A stretch of DNA of 64,000 nt from NCBI RefSeq assembly GCF_000426565.1, contig NZ_AUFP01000006.1:124001-188000 (forward strand), read 5' to 3'. Positions 8,707 through 17,159 of the stretch are shown here, in pieces. The notes under the pieces were generated by a model, which was not told where the DNA came from, made no database searches, and worked only from the letters and a program-made list of their open reading frames with translations. Position 1 is the stretch's first letter. Every line of letters starts with the position of its first letter. The translations under genes and the position numbers were made by a program. The DNA comes from Segatella albensis DSM 11370 = JCM 12258 (GTDB lineage Bacteria > Bacteroidota > Bacteroidia > Bacteroidales > Bacteroidaceae).

Positions 8707-10353
8707 TTATTTGCTTTCAAACTTATCGCCTGTCTGCTTGATAAGTTCTCGGGCATATGATTCTGGATAACCTGGACGGGTGACGCGGGCACCAAGACCT
8801 TCTGGTGTGCGCTCGAAATGACCGTCTTTCTCTGGCTTGACGATCATATCATTGAACTTCACTACCAGATAGGTGCGGAGGTTCTTCCATGTGGTCATCA
8901 TCTCATTGCAATATTGGTTCTGTACGCCGGTAAGATACTGGATGGCCTTTACCGGACTTTCCTTATATAGGTTCATGGCATGAGCTTCTACGCGCTGCTG
9001 GTTGCTCAAGTATGAATTTTCAAGACTGTCGCGTACACTCTTGAGACTTGGGAAGAGGGCGCAATAGCGTGGATATACCATGTTGCTCACCATATTGCAA
9101 AGCCAATAGGCGTTGTCGTCGTTATAGGTCACGGCATCGGCTCCCGGTGTATTGTAACAGATTGGACGCTCGGTGGTACCACAGTAGATCGGTGTATAGG
9201 CGATCATGTTAGGGTCATCATTGCCGAACCATAATACGCCACCAACCTGACGAGGCATCCAACTACGCATCTGACTGATGTAAGTGAAACCTGTCTGCTG
9301 GGTAGATGTTGGGCGCTCATTGAAATATTTCTTACCGTCTACGGTAAACTGTAATGGTGTTGGGCGGTATGGCATCTGCCAGATTCCACCACCAATATCT
9401 TTACCATCGGCAACAGATAGGGCTGTACCTTCGTAGTGATCGCGCATGGCCATGGCAAGGTCTCCGAAAGTGAGTTTATGCTCAGGAACGCTCCATAATG
9501 GCATATCTTCGGCCTTAGGGTCTTTACCGATTGCCCAAGGCAGATAACGGTCAAATCCTTTTACGAAATGACGGAAGAAAGCCCATGCGCGTGCATCACA
9601 GAATCGTCGACCAGAGAAGTCTGGGAAGGCGTAGGCATTCTTGAAGTTGAAGTCTTTATCGGTCCCTTTATACCATCCCTTCATGCGAGCGTATTTCACA
9701 ACGTTCTTGCTATGGAGTACCTCGGTGTTGTATTTGGCAAACACACCGATACGACTTTGGTTGGCATGAGCACAGATGGCATTGTCAGGGATGCGTACTG
9801 CTACCCATACTACCTTGTTGCCTTTGTCACCACCACAACCTTGCATCTCCATGATCCATGCTTCGTTAGGGTCACAGATGGTGAAAGTTTCGCCCTCACT
9901 GGCATAGCCGTATTTCTCTACCAATGATGTCATCACGTGGATGGCTTCACGGGCTGTCTTACTTCGCTGAAGAGCTATATAAATAAGTGAGCCATAGTCG
10001 ATAAGGCCTTTCTTATCAACCATTTCTTCACGTCCGCCGTAAGTGGTTTCTCCGATGGTTACCTGATATTCATTGATGTTACCAACGACATTATAAGTGA
10101 CAGGAGCTTCCGGAATCTCACCAAGATATTTCTGTGAATCCCAGTCATAGATCTTGCGCATCTCGCCTTTAGCATGTACACCTGCGGCATAATGGGCTAA
10201 ATTCTGAAACATACCATAGTCATCGGCATTATAGGTGCACATCACAGAACCGTCTGCTGATGCTTTCTTGCCAACAATGAAATTGGTGCAAGCATCGACT
10301 GACACGTAGCCAGCCCATGCTATTATCAAGGATAAAAATATCTTTTTCATCAT
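8707..10353 (-). CDS. C69-family (U34) dipeptidase, secreted
   Basis: 548 residues from the ATG at 10353, which overlaps the nadC stop as ATGA. An upstream in-frame TTG at 10359 is less likely. A signal peptide (about 1-21) ends directly before Cys22 in ACTNFIVGKKAS. In this N-terminal-nucleophile family the cysteine exposed by processing is the catalytic residue, so signal cleavage may also activate the enzyme. The family cleaves dipeptides. Other typical stretches are TYNADDYG, GGREEMVDKKGL and PNEAWIMEMQG. It is the last gene of the ileS-lspA-nadC operon and is followed by a strong terminator. Its exact substrate and cellular location (periplasm or surface) are not determined. Confidence 0.9.
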   Translation of the reverse strand: MMKKIFLSLIIAWAGYVSVDACTNFIVGKKASADGSVMCTYNADDYGMFQNLAHYAAGVHAKGEMRKIYDWDSQKYLGEIPEAPVTYNVVGNINEYQVTIGETTYGGREEMVDKKGLIDYGSLIYIALQRSKTAREAIHVMTSLVEKYGYASEGETFTICDPNEAWIMEMQGCGGDKGNKVVWVAVRIPDNAICAHANQSRIGVFAKYNTEVLHSKNVVKYARMKGWYKGTDKDFNFKNAYAFPDFSGRRFCDARAWAFFRHFVKGFDRYLPWAIGKDPKAEDMPLWSVPEHKLTFGDLAMAMRDHYEGTALSVADGKDIGGGIWQMPYRPTPLQFTVDGKKYFNERPTSTQQTGFTYISQMRSWMPRQVGGVLWFGNDDPNMIAYTPIYCGTTERPICYNTPGADAVTYNDDNAYWLCNMVSNMVYPRYCALFPSLKSVRDSLENSYLSNQQRVEAHAMNLYKESPVKAIQYLTGVQNQYCNEMMTTWKNLRTYLVVKFNDMIVKPEKDGHFERTPEGLGARVTRPGYPESYARELIKQTGDKFESK

Positions 10354-11201
10354 TCGCAAGCCTTAAAAGACATATCAAGTCCCTTTACGGAATGGGTCAG
10401 CGCACCAACACTGATAAAGTCGACACCTTGCTCGGCATAAGGACGGATGGTGTCATAGGTGATACCACCACTCGACTCTACTTCCATGCGATGGTTGATG
10501 AGTTCTACTGCTTTCTTGGTATCTGCCACGGTGAAGTTGTCGAGCATTACGCGGTCTACTCCACCCTTGTCGAGAACCTGTTGCAACTCATCGAAATCAC
10601 GAACTTCGATTTCGATCTTCAAATCGAGATTGTTCTTCTTCAGATAGTCATGACATCTGTCGATAGCGTTGGTGATACCACCGGCAAAGTCGATATGATT
10701 GTCCTTGAGCAAAATCATATCAAAAAGACCAATACGATGATTCATACCGCCACCAATCTTCACAGCCTGCTTCTCTAACATACGCATACCCGGTGTGGTC
10801 TTGCGAGTGTCAAGAATATGACAACCGGTACCAGCCACACGCTCTACATACTTATGGGTCATCGTGGCAATACCACTCATTCGCTGCATGATATTGAGCA
10901 TCAGGCGCTCGGTCTGCAACAAACTTCTTGTTTTACCGGTAACGATCATGGCGATGTCACCTTTCTTTACCTGAGCACCATCATTGATAAGTACTTCAAC
11001 CTGCATGGTTGGATCGAAACGGTCGAATACCTTCTTAGCCACCTCTACACCTGCAAGAATTCCATCTTCCTTGATCAGGAGGTGACTCTTGCCCATAGCA
11101 TCTTCAGGAATACAACACAATGTGGTATGATCGCCATCGCCTATATCTTCAGCAAATGACAACTCAATCAATTTATCTTCTAATTCGTCAACACTTAACA
11201 T
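10350..11201 (-). CDS. nadC: Nicotinate-nucleotide pyrophosphorylase (carboxylating)
   Basis: 283 residues, full length. It converts quinolinate and phosphoribosyl pyrophosphate to nicotinate mononucleotide, CO2 and pyrophosphate, in de novo NAD synthesis in the cytoplasm. Diagnostic stretches include GDHTTLCCIP near the N-terminus, the substrate-binding region LDTRKTTPGMRMLEKQAV, GGGMNHRIGLFDMILLKDNH, and the barrel strand end VDRVMLDNFTV followed by ESSGGITYDTI. The gene overlaps the upstream 71-aa frame by 7 bp and the downstream peptidase by 4 bp, so translation is probably coupled. A gene for NAD synthase is encoded about 6 kb upstream in a separate cluster. Confidence 0.97.
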   Translation of the reverse strand: MLSVDELEDKLIELSFAEDIGDGDHTTLCCIPEDAMGKSHLLIKEDGILAGVEVAKKVFDRFDPTMQVEVLINDGAQVKKGDIAMIVTGKTRSLLQTERLMLNIMQRMSGIATMTHKYVERVAGTGCHILDTRKTTPGMRMLEKQAVKIGGGMNHRIGLFDMILLKDNHIDFAGGITNAIDRCHDYLKKNNLDLKIEIEVRDFDELQQVLDKGGVDRVMLDNFTVADTKKAVELINHRMEVESSGGITYDTIRPYAEQGVDFISVGALTHSVKGLDMSFKACE

Positions 11202-11410
11202 AATACTTTATTGTTTTGATAGGCGCGAAGAATTCCTTCGTCGTCTCGTTTTATTTCTATTTTTCCTCCTAACCATTCTGTGAGAGGTAACTCGCCACGA
11301 AACTCATAATAGTTTACTACTCTTCCCTCTTCGATCTCTACTACTGCTTGGATGAACTTCTCTTCGCCGACAATCACTTCATGAGCAGCAACTCTTCGTA
11401 TTTCTTCCAT
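11195..11410 (-). CDS. Small conserved-looking protein of unknown function between DUF4296 and nadC
   Basis: 71 residues with no signal peptide or membrane helix. The first part (EEKFIQAVVEIEEGRVVNYYEF) looks like two or three beta strands and the end (KIEIKRDDEGILRAYQNNKV) is charged. I do not recognise the family. It is packed tightly: 1 bp after the DUF4296 gene and overlapping nadC by 7 bp, so it is very likely translated. Position hints at a housekeeping role, but nothing in the sequence says which. Confidence 0.8.
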   Translation of the reverse strand: MEEIRRVAAHEVIVGEEKFIQAVVEIEEGRVVNYYEFRGELPLTEWLGGKIEIKRDDEGILRAYQNNKVLC

Positions 11411-11411
11411 G

Positions 11412-12350
11412 TCATCTGTCTATCTTTAGTTCCTTAGGTTCCAAAGTACGATCGACAGGAATTGCACCGCTTACAGGTTGTGGATTTCCAGCCGGAGCAT
11501 CTTTGTCAGGAGATGATTGCTCACCAGAATCTGGATTCATCTTACCCTCTGAGCTATTATCGATAGTTGGATAAGGCTTCTTGTGAACACGATAAAGTTT
11601 GATATTCTGTATGATCATGAGTTTCAACGTAGTGAGACTCTGGTTAGGGTCATTTGGCGTTGCCACCATCATATAACCTTGAATTTTCTTGATACCCAAA
11701 CTATCATTATCTTCGATGGTGAGCACGTAGTTCTGACTGTTCATCAGGTGAACATTGGTAGAGGCGACACTGTCATTCTTGAAGGTGACAGCCAACACGG
11801 CAATACCGTCACGCATACCATCCTGATAGATAAATTGGGTGTCGAACTGCATCATCACGCGGTCGCCCTTGTGGAAGGTAGTATCGGCAACAAAAGAAAA
11901 ACTCTGATAGTTGAATGGCTGTTGTGGCGATAATACCATGGCATTATTCTCATGCCATATATTGGCAGTATCACCCTGCAGATCGCCAAAGTTAGCCATC
12001 TGCGATACTGTAGCACCCTGAGCATTGGCTTCTTCTGTGATACGATCCGAAACGTTGGTATAGATATCATGAAGTATATCTGCATGGCGCATATAATACA
12101 CCATAGAGCTATCAAAGTCGGCCTGAGTGATACCATATTTCTTGAGCACTTCATCTTTGTATAATTCAAATTTGGCCGGTTTGCCCTCAGCCTCTGTCAT
12201 TCCTTGGGCAAGGTGATAGTCGTACAGAATATTTTCCATCTGTTTTTGTGACAGATATTCTGACGGTACAGAAGGCTTACACGACTGTAATCCTCCTAAG
12301 AATGCAACAACCAAAAATAGAATAATAAAATAAAAAGACGAATATCTCAT
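11412..12350 (-). CDS. DUF4296 lipoprotein
   Basis: 312 residues from the ATG at 12350, one base after the lspA stop; a longer frame beginning with TTG at 12380 would run into lspA and spoil the signal peptide. The N-terminus MRYSSFYFIILFLVV ends in LQSC, a lipobox. The DUF4296 core follows, with a region like MENILYDYHLAQGM and VLKKYGITQADFDSSMVYY. The C-terminal part is proline-, serine- and asparagine-rich and probably disordered. The family is common in Bacteroidetes and its function is unknown. It is encoded next to the lipoprotein signal peptidase that should process it. Confidence 0.85.
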   Translation of the reverse strand: MRYSSFYFIILFLVVAFLGGLQSCKPSVPSEYLSQKQMENILYDYHLAQGMTEAEGKPAKFELYKDEVLKKYGITQADFDSSMVYYMRHADILHDIYTNVSDRITEEANAQGATVSQMANFGDLQGDTANIWHENNAMVLSPQQPFNYQSFSFVADTTFHKGDRVMMQFDTQFIYQDGMRDGIAVLAVTFKNDSVASTNVHLMNSQNYVLTIEDNDSLGIKKIQGYMMVATPNDPNQSLTTLKLMIIQNIKLYRVHKKPYPTIDNSSEGKMNPDSGEQSSPDKDAPAGNPQPVSGAIPVDRTLEPKELKIDR

Positions 12351-12351
12351 A

Positions 12352-12978
12352 TTATTTCTTTTCTTCAAACTTCTGACCAAGGGTAGACAGTTCCTTACGG
12401 CAGAAGATAATCATGAGCACGACACTCACAGAGATGCAACTGTCGGCAAAATTAAAAACCGGATCAAAGAACGTGAATTCTTTTCCTCCCCATATCGGTA
12501 ACCAACTTGGAAGTGTGGTGTCTATCAACGGAAAATAAAACATGTCGACAACTTTACCTAAAAGGAAAGGGGCATAACCTTGACCGAAAGGCACAGCATA
12601 AGACACGTAATATGGCGACGAAGCACTGAAAACTAAACCATAGAACATAGAGTCAATGATGTTACCTGCCGCTCCGGCCAATACTAATGATAATAAAACA
12701 ATGTATAGGGTACGAGTACCACGACATATTTCACGCTTGATATACCATCCTATCCAACAGACAGCAACAATACGGAATATGGACAAGACATATTTATTGA
12801 AAAATGTCATTCCCCAAGCCATGCCTTTGTTCTCGATAAACTCGATCTTAAACCAGTCTGTAATATCAATTTGCTCGCCAAGGCACATATGCGTCTTTAC
12901 CCAAATTTTAATTACCTGATCGATAACCAAAACCAAGAAGACTATGGCAATGGCGAGTAAACCTTGATGTTTCTTCAT
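12352..12978 (-). CDS. lspA: Lipoprotein signal peptidase (signal peptidase II)
   Basis: 208 residues with four hydrophobic segments. It cleaves prolipoprotein signal peptides before the lipidated cysteine in the inner membrane. The two catalytic aspartates should be Asp109 (in AGNIIDSMFYG) and Asp179 (in FNFADSCIS), and NKGMAWG is the conserved substrate-contact stretch. Compared with the roughly 165-residue E. coli enzyme there is an extra segment of about 30 residues between the catalytic motifs (around 145-172), as often seen in Bacteroidetes. Several predicted lipoproteins in this window (SusD, DUF4296 protein, LptC) would be substrates. Confidence 0.97.
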   Translation of the reverse strand: MKKHQGLLAIAIVFLVLVIDQVIKIWVKTHMCLGEQIDITDWFKIEFIENKGMAWGMTFFNKYVLSIFRIVAVCWIGWYIKREICRGTRTLYIVLLSLVLAGAAGNIIDSMFYGLVFSASSPYYVSYAVPFGQGYAPFLLGKVVDMFYFPLIDTTLPSWLPIWGGKEFTFFDPVFNFADSCISVSVVLMIIFCRKELSTLGQKFEEKK

Positions 12979-13009
12979 AAATTTATTTTCTTATCCCAAA
13001 GCAACCCCA

Positions 13010-13396
13010 TTAGTGATTGCGATTCTTTTCCTTCGAAGCCACACTAAGCGTAGCATGAGGAACTGCACGAAGACGATCTGCCGGTATCAACTCGCCTGTA
13101 AGACGGTCAATGCCATAGGTCTTGTTTTGAATGCGAATCAAAGCTGCTTCCAATCCTTTGATGAATTTATGCTGTCGCTGAGCCGTGCGGATCAATTCTT
13201 CTTTCTCCATAGCATCAGTGCCCTCCTCCAACATTTTATACGTAGGAGAAGTATCTGCGACATCATTACTATTCTTATTGTTCAATCTGTCCATCGCCTC
13301 CTGATATTCATTACGAGCAATAGCCAGTTTCTCATTTATAATTCCGCGGAACTCCTCAAGCTCCTCATCGGAATAACGTGTTTTCTCTGTAGCCAT
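13010..13396 (-). CDS. DksA/TraR-family protein without zinc-binding cysteines
   Basis: 128 residues. The first two-thirds is a helical, charged hairpin-like region (YSDEELEEFRGIINEKLAIARNEY). The end carries the DksA/TraR signature YGIDRLTGELIPADRLRAVPHATL. In classical DksA the motif begins YGIC and binds zinc through four cysteines; here the protein has no cysteine at all. DksA-type proteins enter the RNA polymerase secondary channel and tune transcription with ppGpp; that this one does so is inferred. It lies between ileS and lspA in a housekeeping operon. Confidence 0.9.
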   Translation of the reverse strand: MATEKTRYSDEELEEFRGIINEKLAIARNEYQEAMDRLNNKNSNDVADTSPTYKMLEEGTDAMEKEELIRTAQRQHKFIKGLEAALIRIQNKTYGIDRLTGELIPADRLRAVPHATLSVASKEKNRNH

Positions 13397-13445
13397 AAGA
13401 TTATATGTTTTAAAGTGTTTATGTTTTTAAGGTATGAGAAGAAAA

Positions 13446-16400
13446 TTAATTCTTCTCTACCTTTATATTCAGTTTAAATTCATCAAATTCTGTTTCAACA
13501 CCATCATTCTCACCGATCTTGATATCGTTGGCAAGAACCTGTGTTTTTATCAGATTACCAAAGGATTCTATAGCGGCGTTGGTTTCTTCATGAGGAGCCA
13601 CTGTAACAATAATACGGTCGGTGATTTCAAGCCCGGTATCCTTACGTAAGTTCTGAATACGATTGATCAACTCACGAGCCATACCCTCACGCTTCAGTTC
13701 ATCGGTAAGTTCTACCTCAAGGGCAACCGTAAGATTGCCTTCGTTGCTAACGAGCCATCCTGGAATATCTTCAGAGATAATCTCAAGATCTGCAGCATCT
13801 ACGACAATGTTCTGTCCTTCCAGTTCGAAACTATATGTACCGGTCTTTTCTAGTTGAGCAATCTCATCCTGACTCAAAGTGTTCATCTTTGCAGATACAC
13901 CCTTCATGAGTTTACCGTACTTCTTACCCATCACACGGAAGTTACATTTCACCTTCTTCACGAGGATGCCCTGACCTTCTACGAAGTTGAGTTCCTTAAC
14001 ATTCACCTCGTTCTTGATCAGATCAGAAACAGCAGCGATATGATTCTTCTGAGTTTCATCAACGGCAGGAATCATGATCTGAGCTAATGGCTGACGTACC
14101 TTGATGTTGACCTTACGACGAAGAGCAAGTACCATAGAGGTAATCTTCTGAGCAATAGCCATACGCTGCTCTAGGTCGGTATCAATTAAGTTCTCGTTGA
14201 CAGTTGGGAACTGCTCAAGATGTACGCTCTTCAACTCACCACCCAAATCATGATACAACTGATCACTGAAGAATGGTGCGAATGGTGCTACCACCTTGGC
14301 AACGGTCATCAAACAGGTGTAAAGAGTCTGATAAGCACTCAACTTATCCTCGCTCATCTCCTTGCCCCAGAAACGTTTACGGTTCAAACGAACATACCAG
14401 TTAGAGAGGTCATCATTGACAAAAGAGTCAATCAAACGACCGGCACGTGTCGGATCGTAATTCTCGAGTTCGTTCTGGACATTCTTAACCAATGAATTCA
14501 AGCAAGAAAGAATCCAACGGTCAATCTCAGGACGCTTCTCGTAATCTACAGCCTTTGCAGAGGTGTCGAAACCATCTACATTTGCATAAAGGGCAAAGAA
14601 ACTGTATGTATTATATAATGTACCGAAGAACTTTCTGCGACACTCGTCAACACCGTTAGGGTCGAACTTCAAGTTGTCCCAAGGTTCACTATTCGTCATC
14701 ATATAGAAACGAACAGGATCGGCACCATATTTATCAATCATTTCAAATGGGTCGGTAACATTACCCACGTGCTTACTCATCTTGTTACCCTTAGCATCAA
14801 GTACAAGACCAGAAGAAATTACATTCTTAAAGGCAACATGATCGAATACCATTGTAGAAATGGCATGGAGTGTGAAGAACCATCCACGAGTCTGGTCAAC
14901 ACCCTCATTGATGAAGTCAGCAGGATAATAAGCCGGAGGAACAGGAGTACCAGTATATGTACTGTGAATCAACTCATTACGATATTCTTGTTCACTCTTT
15001 CCTGTAGCTTTCAAGCCATCAGCATTGATAGTACCCTCAAAAGGATAATGCTGCTGAGCATAAGGCATAGAACCTGAATCGAACCATACATCAATCAAGT
15101 CACTTTCACGATGCATTGGTTTACCCTCATCGTTAACCAAGACGATATAGTCAATATATGGACGATGCAAGTCGATCTTGTCATAGTTCTCCTGAGAATA
15201 GTCACCAGGAACGAAGCCAGCATCCTTCAGCGGGTTAGACTTCATAACACCTGCAGCAACAGACTTCTCGATTTCTGCATAAAGTTCCTCAACAGAGCCA
15301 ATACACTTCTCACCGCGATTCTCATCACGCCAGATAGGAAGAGGAGTACCCCAGAAACGAGAACGAGAGAGATTCCAATCATTCAGATTCTCGAGCCAGT
15401 TACCAAAACGACCAGAACCTGTAGACTCAGGTTGCCAGTTGATGGTCTTATTCAACTCTACCATACGTTCCTTCTTGGCTGTATCTTTGATAAACCAACT
15501 ATCCAAAGGATAATAAAGAATAGGTTTATCCGTACGCCAACAATGAGGATAGTTATGTACATGCTTTTCTATCTTGAAAGCAATACCCTCTTGCTTCATC
15601 TCCATACAGATGATGATGTTCAGATCTTCAGATTTCTCAGAAGCCTTCTTATCCCATACACCATTTGGATTGAACTGAGGATCATAAGCATTCTTGACAT
15701 AATCACCTGCATGATGACTATATGCCTCTACATCAACACAACTCTTTACAAAGTTAGCATCGAGTTCATTTACTTCATAATATTTACCCTGGAGGTCAAC
15801 CATAGGACGAGTCTCGCCCTTCTTGTTAATCAAGTAAAGTGCAGGGATATTAGCATCCTTGGCAACCTTGGCATCATCAGCACCGAATGTAGGAGCGATA
15901 TGAACGATACCGGTACCATCCTCGGTAGTAACATAGTCACCAAGGATCACACGGAAGGCCTCACTATCCATCTCTACAAAAGAGTCGCGGCCATCCTCTG
16001 CCTTGAACACTTTCTCAGGATGTGCTTCAGCATACTTATTGACAAACTCAGGAGCCAGATCACCAGTCTTCTCGCAAGGTTTAACCCATGGCATCAACTG
16101 CTGATAATGAAGGCCCTCTAGTTCAGTACCCTTCATACGGTCAACGATGCGCCAAGGACAAAGTTTCTTTTCCTTATCGAATGGCAGCAACTCGCCCTCT
16201 TTACATTCTTGCTCAGCGTTGAGATAAGCATTGATACGACTTTCTGCCATGATCAAAGTCATAGGCCCACCATCATAGAGATTATAAGTCTCGATAGCAA
16301 CATAGTCAATCTTAGGACCGACACAAAGAGCCACATTTGAAGGCAAAGTCCAAGGAGTGGTAGTCCATGCGATGAAATACGGTTTACCATGCTTTGTCCA

Positions 16401-17081
16401 TTCAGCCTTAGCATCCTTGATTAGGAATTGTGCAGTAACCGTAGTATCCTTAACATCACGATAACAGCCAGGCTGGTTCAACTCATGACTTGACAAACCG
16501 GTACCTGCTGCAGGTGAATAAGGTTGAATGGTATAACCTTTGTAAAGCAAGTTCTTGTTATAGAGCTGCTTCAAAAGCCACCATAGGGTTTCAATATATT
16601 TATTGTCGTAAGTAATATAAGGATGATCAAGGTCTACGAAATAGCCCATCTTCTCAGTAAGAGAACGCCATTCCTTAGTAAACTTCATCACATTCTCACG
16701 ACATCTATGATTATATTCCTCTACAGAAATGTATTTCTCAGAATTCTTATTATCAATATCTTTCTTTGTAATACCAAGTTCTTTCTCTACGCCAAGTTCG
16801 ACAGGAAGTCCGTGAGTATCCCAACCGGCTTTACGGTGAACTTGGAAACCCTGCATGGTTTTATAGCGGTTGAATGTATCCTTGATAGAACGAGCCAGCA
16901 CATGGTGAATACCTGGATGACCATTAGCTGAAGGAGGACCCTCGAAAAAGATAAACTGAGGTTGTCCCTCTCTCTCGTCGATAGATTTATGGAAGATATC
17001 GTTTTTCTCCCACTCTGCTAATACAGTATTATTGGTCTTTACAAGATCAAGACCCTTATGTTCGGCAAATTTCTTAGCCAT
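13446..17081 (-). CDS. ileS: Isoleucyl-tRNA synthetase
   Basis: 1211 residues, in the long range typical of the eukaryote-like branch. It charges tRNA-Ile with isoleucine and edits valine. The class I signatures are visible: the HIGH-type motif HPGIHH at about 55-60 after FFEGPPSANG, and GNKMSKHVGNV (KMSKS loop). A long CP1 editing domain lies between them and an anticodon-binding domain follows, with a C-terminal extension of about 200 residues. It is the first gene of an operon running through lspA and nadC, with a well-formed promoter at 17124-17155. Confidence 0.98.
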   Translation of the reverse strand: MAKKFAEHKGLDLVKTNNTVLAEWEKNDIFHKSIDEREGQPQFIFFEGPPSANGHPGIHHVLARSIKDTFNRYKTMQGFQVHRKAGWDTHGLPVELGVEKELGITKKDIDNKNSEKYISVEEYNHRCRENVMKFTKEWRSLTEKMGYFVDLDHPYITYDNKYIETLWWLLKQLYNKNLLYKGYTIQPYSPAAGTGLSSHELNQPGCYRDVKDTTVTAQFLIKDAKAEWTKHGKPYFIAWTTTPWTLPSNVALCVGPKIDYVAIETYNLYDGGPMTLIMAESRINAYLNAEQECKEGELLPFDKEKKLCPWRIVDRMKGTELEGLHYQQLMPWVKPCEKTGDLAPEFVNKYAEAHPEKVFKAEDGRDSFVEMDSEAFRVILGDYVTTEDGTGIVHIAPTFGADDAKVAKDANIPALYLINKKGETRPMVDLQGKYYEVNELDANFVKSCVDVEAYSHHAGDYVKNAYDPQFNPNGVWDKKASEKSEDLNIIICMEMKQEGIAFKIEKHVHNYPHCWRTDKPILYYPLDSWFIKDTAKKERMVELNKTINWQPESTGSGRFGNWLENLNDWNLSRSRFWGTPLPIWRDENRGEKCIGSVEELYAEIEKSVAAGVMKSNPLKDAGFVPGDYSQENYDKIDLHRPYIDYIVLVNDEGKPMHRESDLIDVWFDSGSMPYAQQHYPFEGTINADGLKATGKSEQEYRNELIHSTYTGTPVPPAYYPADFINEGVDQTRGWFFTLHAISTMVFDHVAFKNVISSGLVLDAKGNKMSKHVGNVTDPFEMIDKYGADPVRFYMMTNSEPWDNLKFDPNGVDECRRKFFGTLYNTYSFFALYANVDGFDTSAKAVDYEKRPEIDRWILSCLNSLVKNVQNELENYDPTRAGRLIDSFVNDDLSNWYVRLNRKRFWGKEMSEDKLSAYQTLYTCLMTVAKVVAPFAPFFSDQLYHDLGGELKSVHLEQFPTVNENLIDTDLEQRMAIAQKITSMVLALRRKVNIKVRQPLAQIMIPAVDETQKNHIAAVSDLIKNEVNVKELNFVEGQGILVKKVKCNFRVMGKKYGKLMKGVSAKMNTLSQDEIAQLEKTGTYSFELEGQNIVVDAADLEIISEDIPGWLVSNEGNLTVALEVELTDELKREGMARELINRIQNLRKDTGLEITDRIIVTVAPHEETNAAIESFGNLIKTQVLANDIKIGENDGVETEFDEFKLNIKVEKN

Positions 17082-17123
17082 TTTCTAATATTTATTTATT
17101 ACGTAATACTTATTTATAGAGCG

Positions 17124-17155
17124 CAAAATTACAAATTTTTATTTTAACAGCCAAA
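17124..17155 (-). promoter_or_regulatory. Predicted ileS operon promoter
   Basis: Minus strand TTTG (17155-17152), 20 bp, then TAATTTTG (17131-17124): both the -33 and -7 elements of the Bacteroidetes housekeeping promoter at the expected distance. It begins right after the nadE stop codon. Confidence 0.8.
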
Positions 17156-17159
17156 ACTA

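Noticed and set aside
12351..12380. Longer start for the DUF4296 lipoprotein
   Set aside because: It would start with TTG inside lspA and place ten charged residues before the signal peptide.
15111..16121. 336-codon plus-strand frame
   Set aside because: It lies fully antisense to ileS, and the composition (many Ile, Thr, Leu, Arg) is the usual mirror of a coding strand. There is no promoter or domain.
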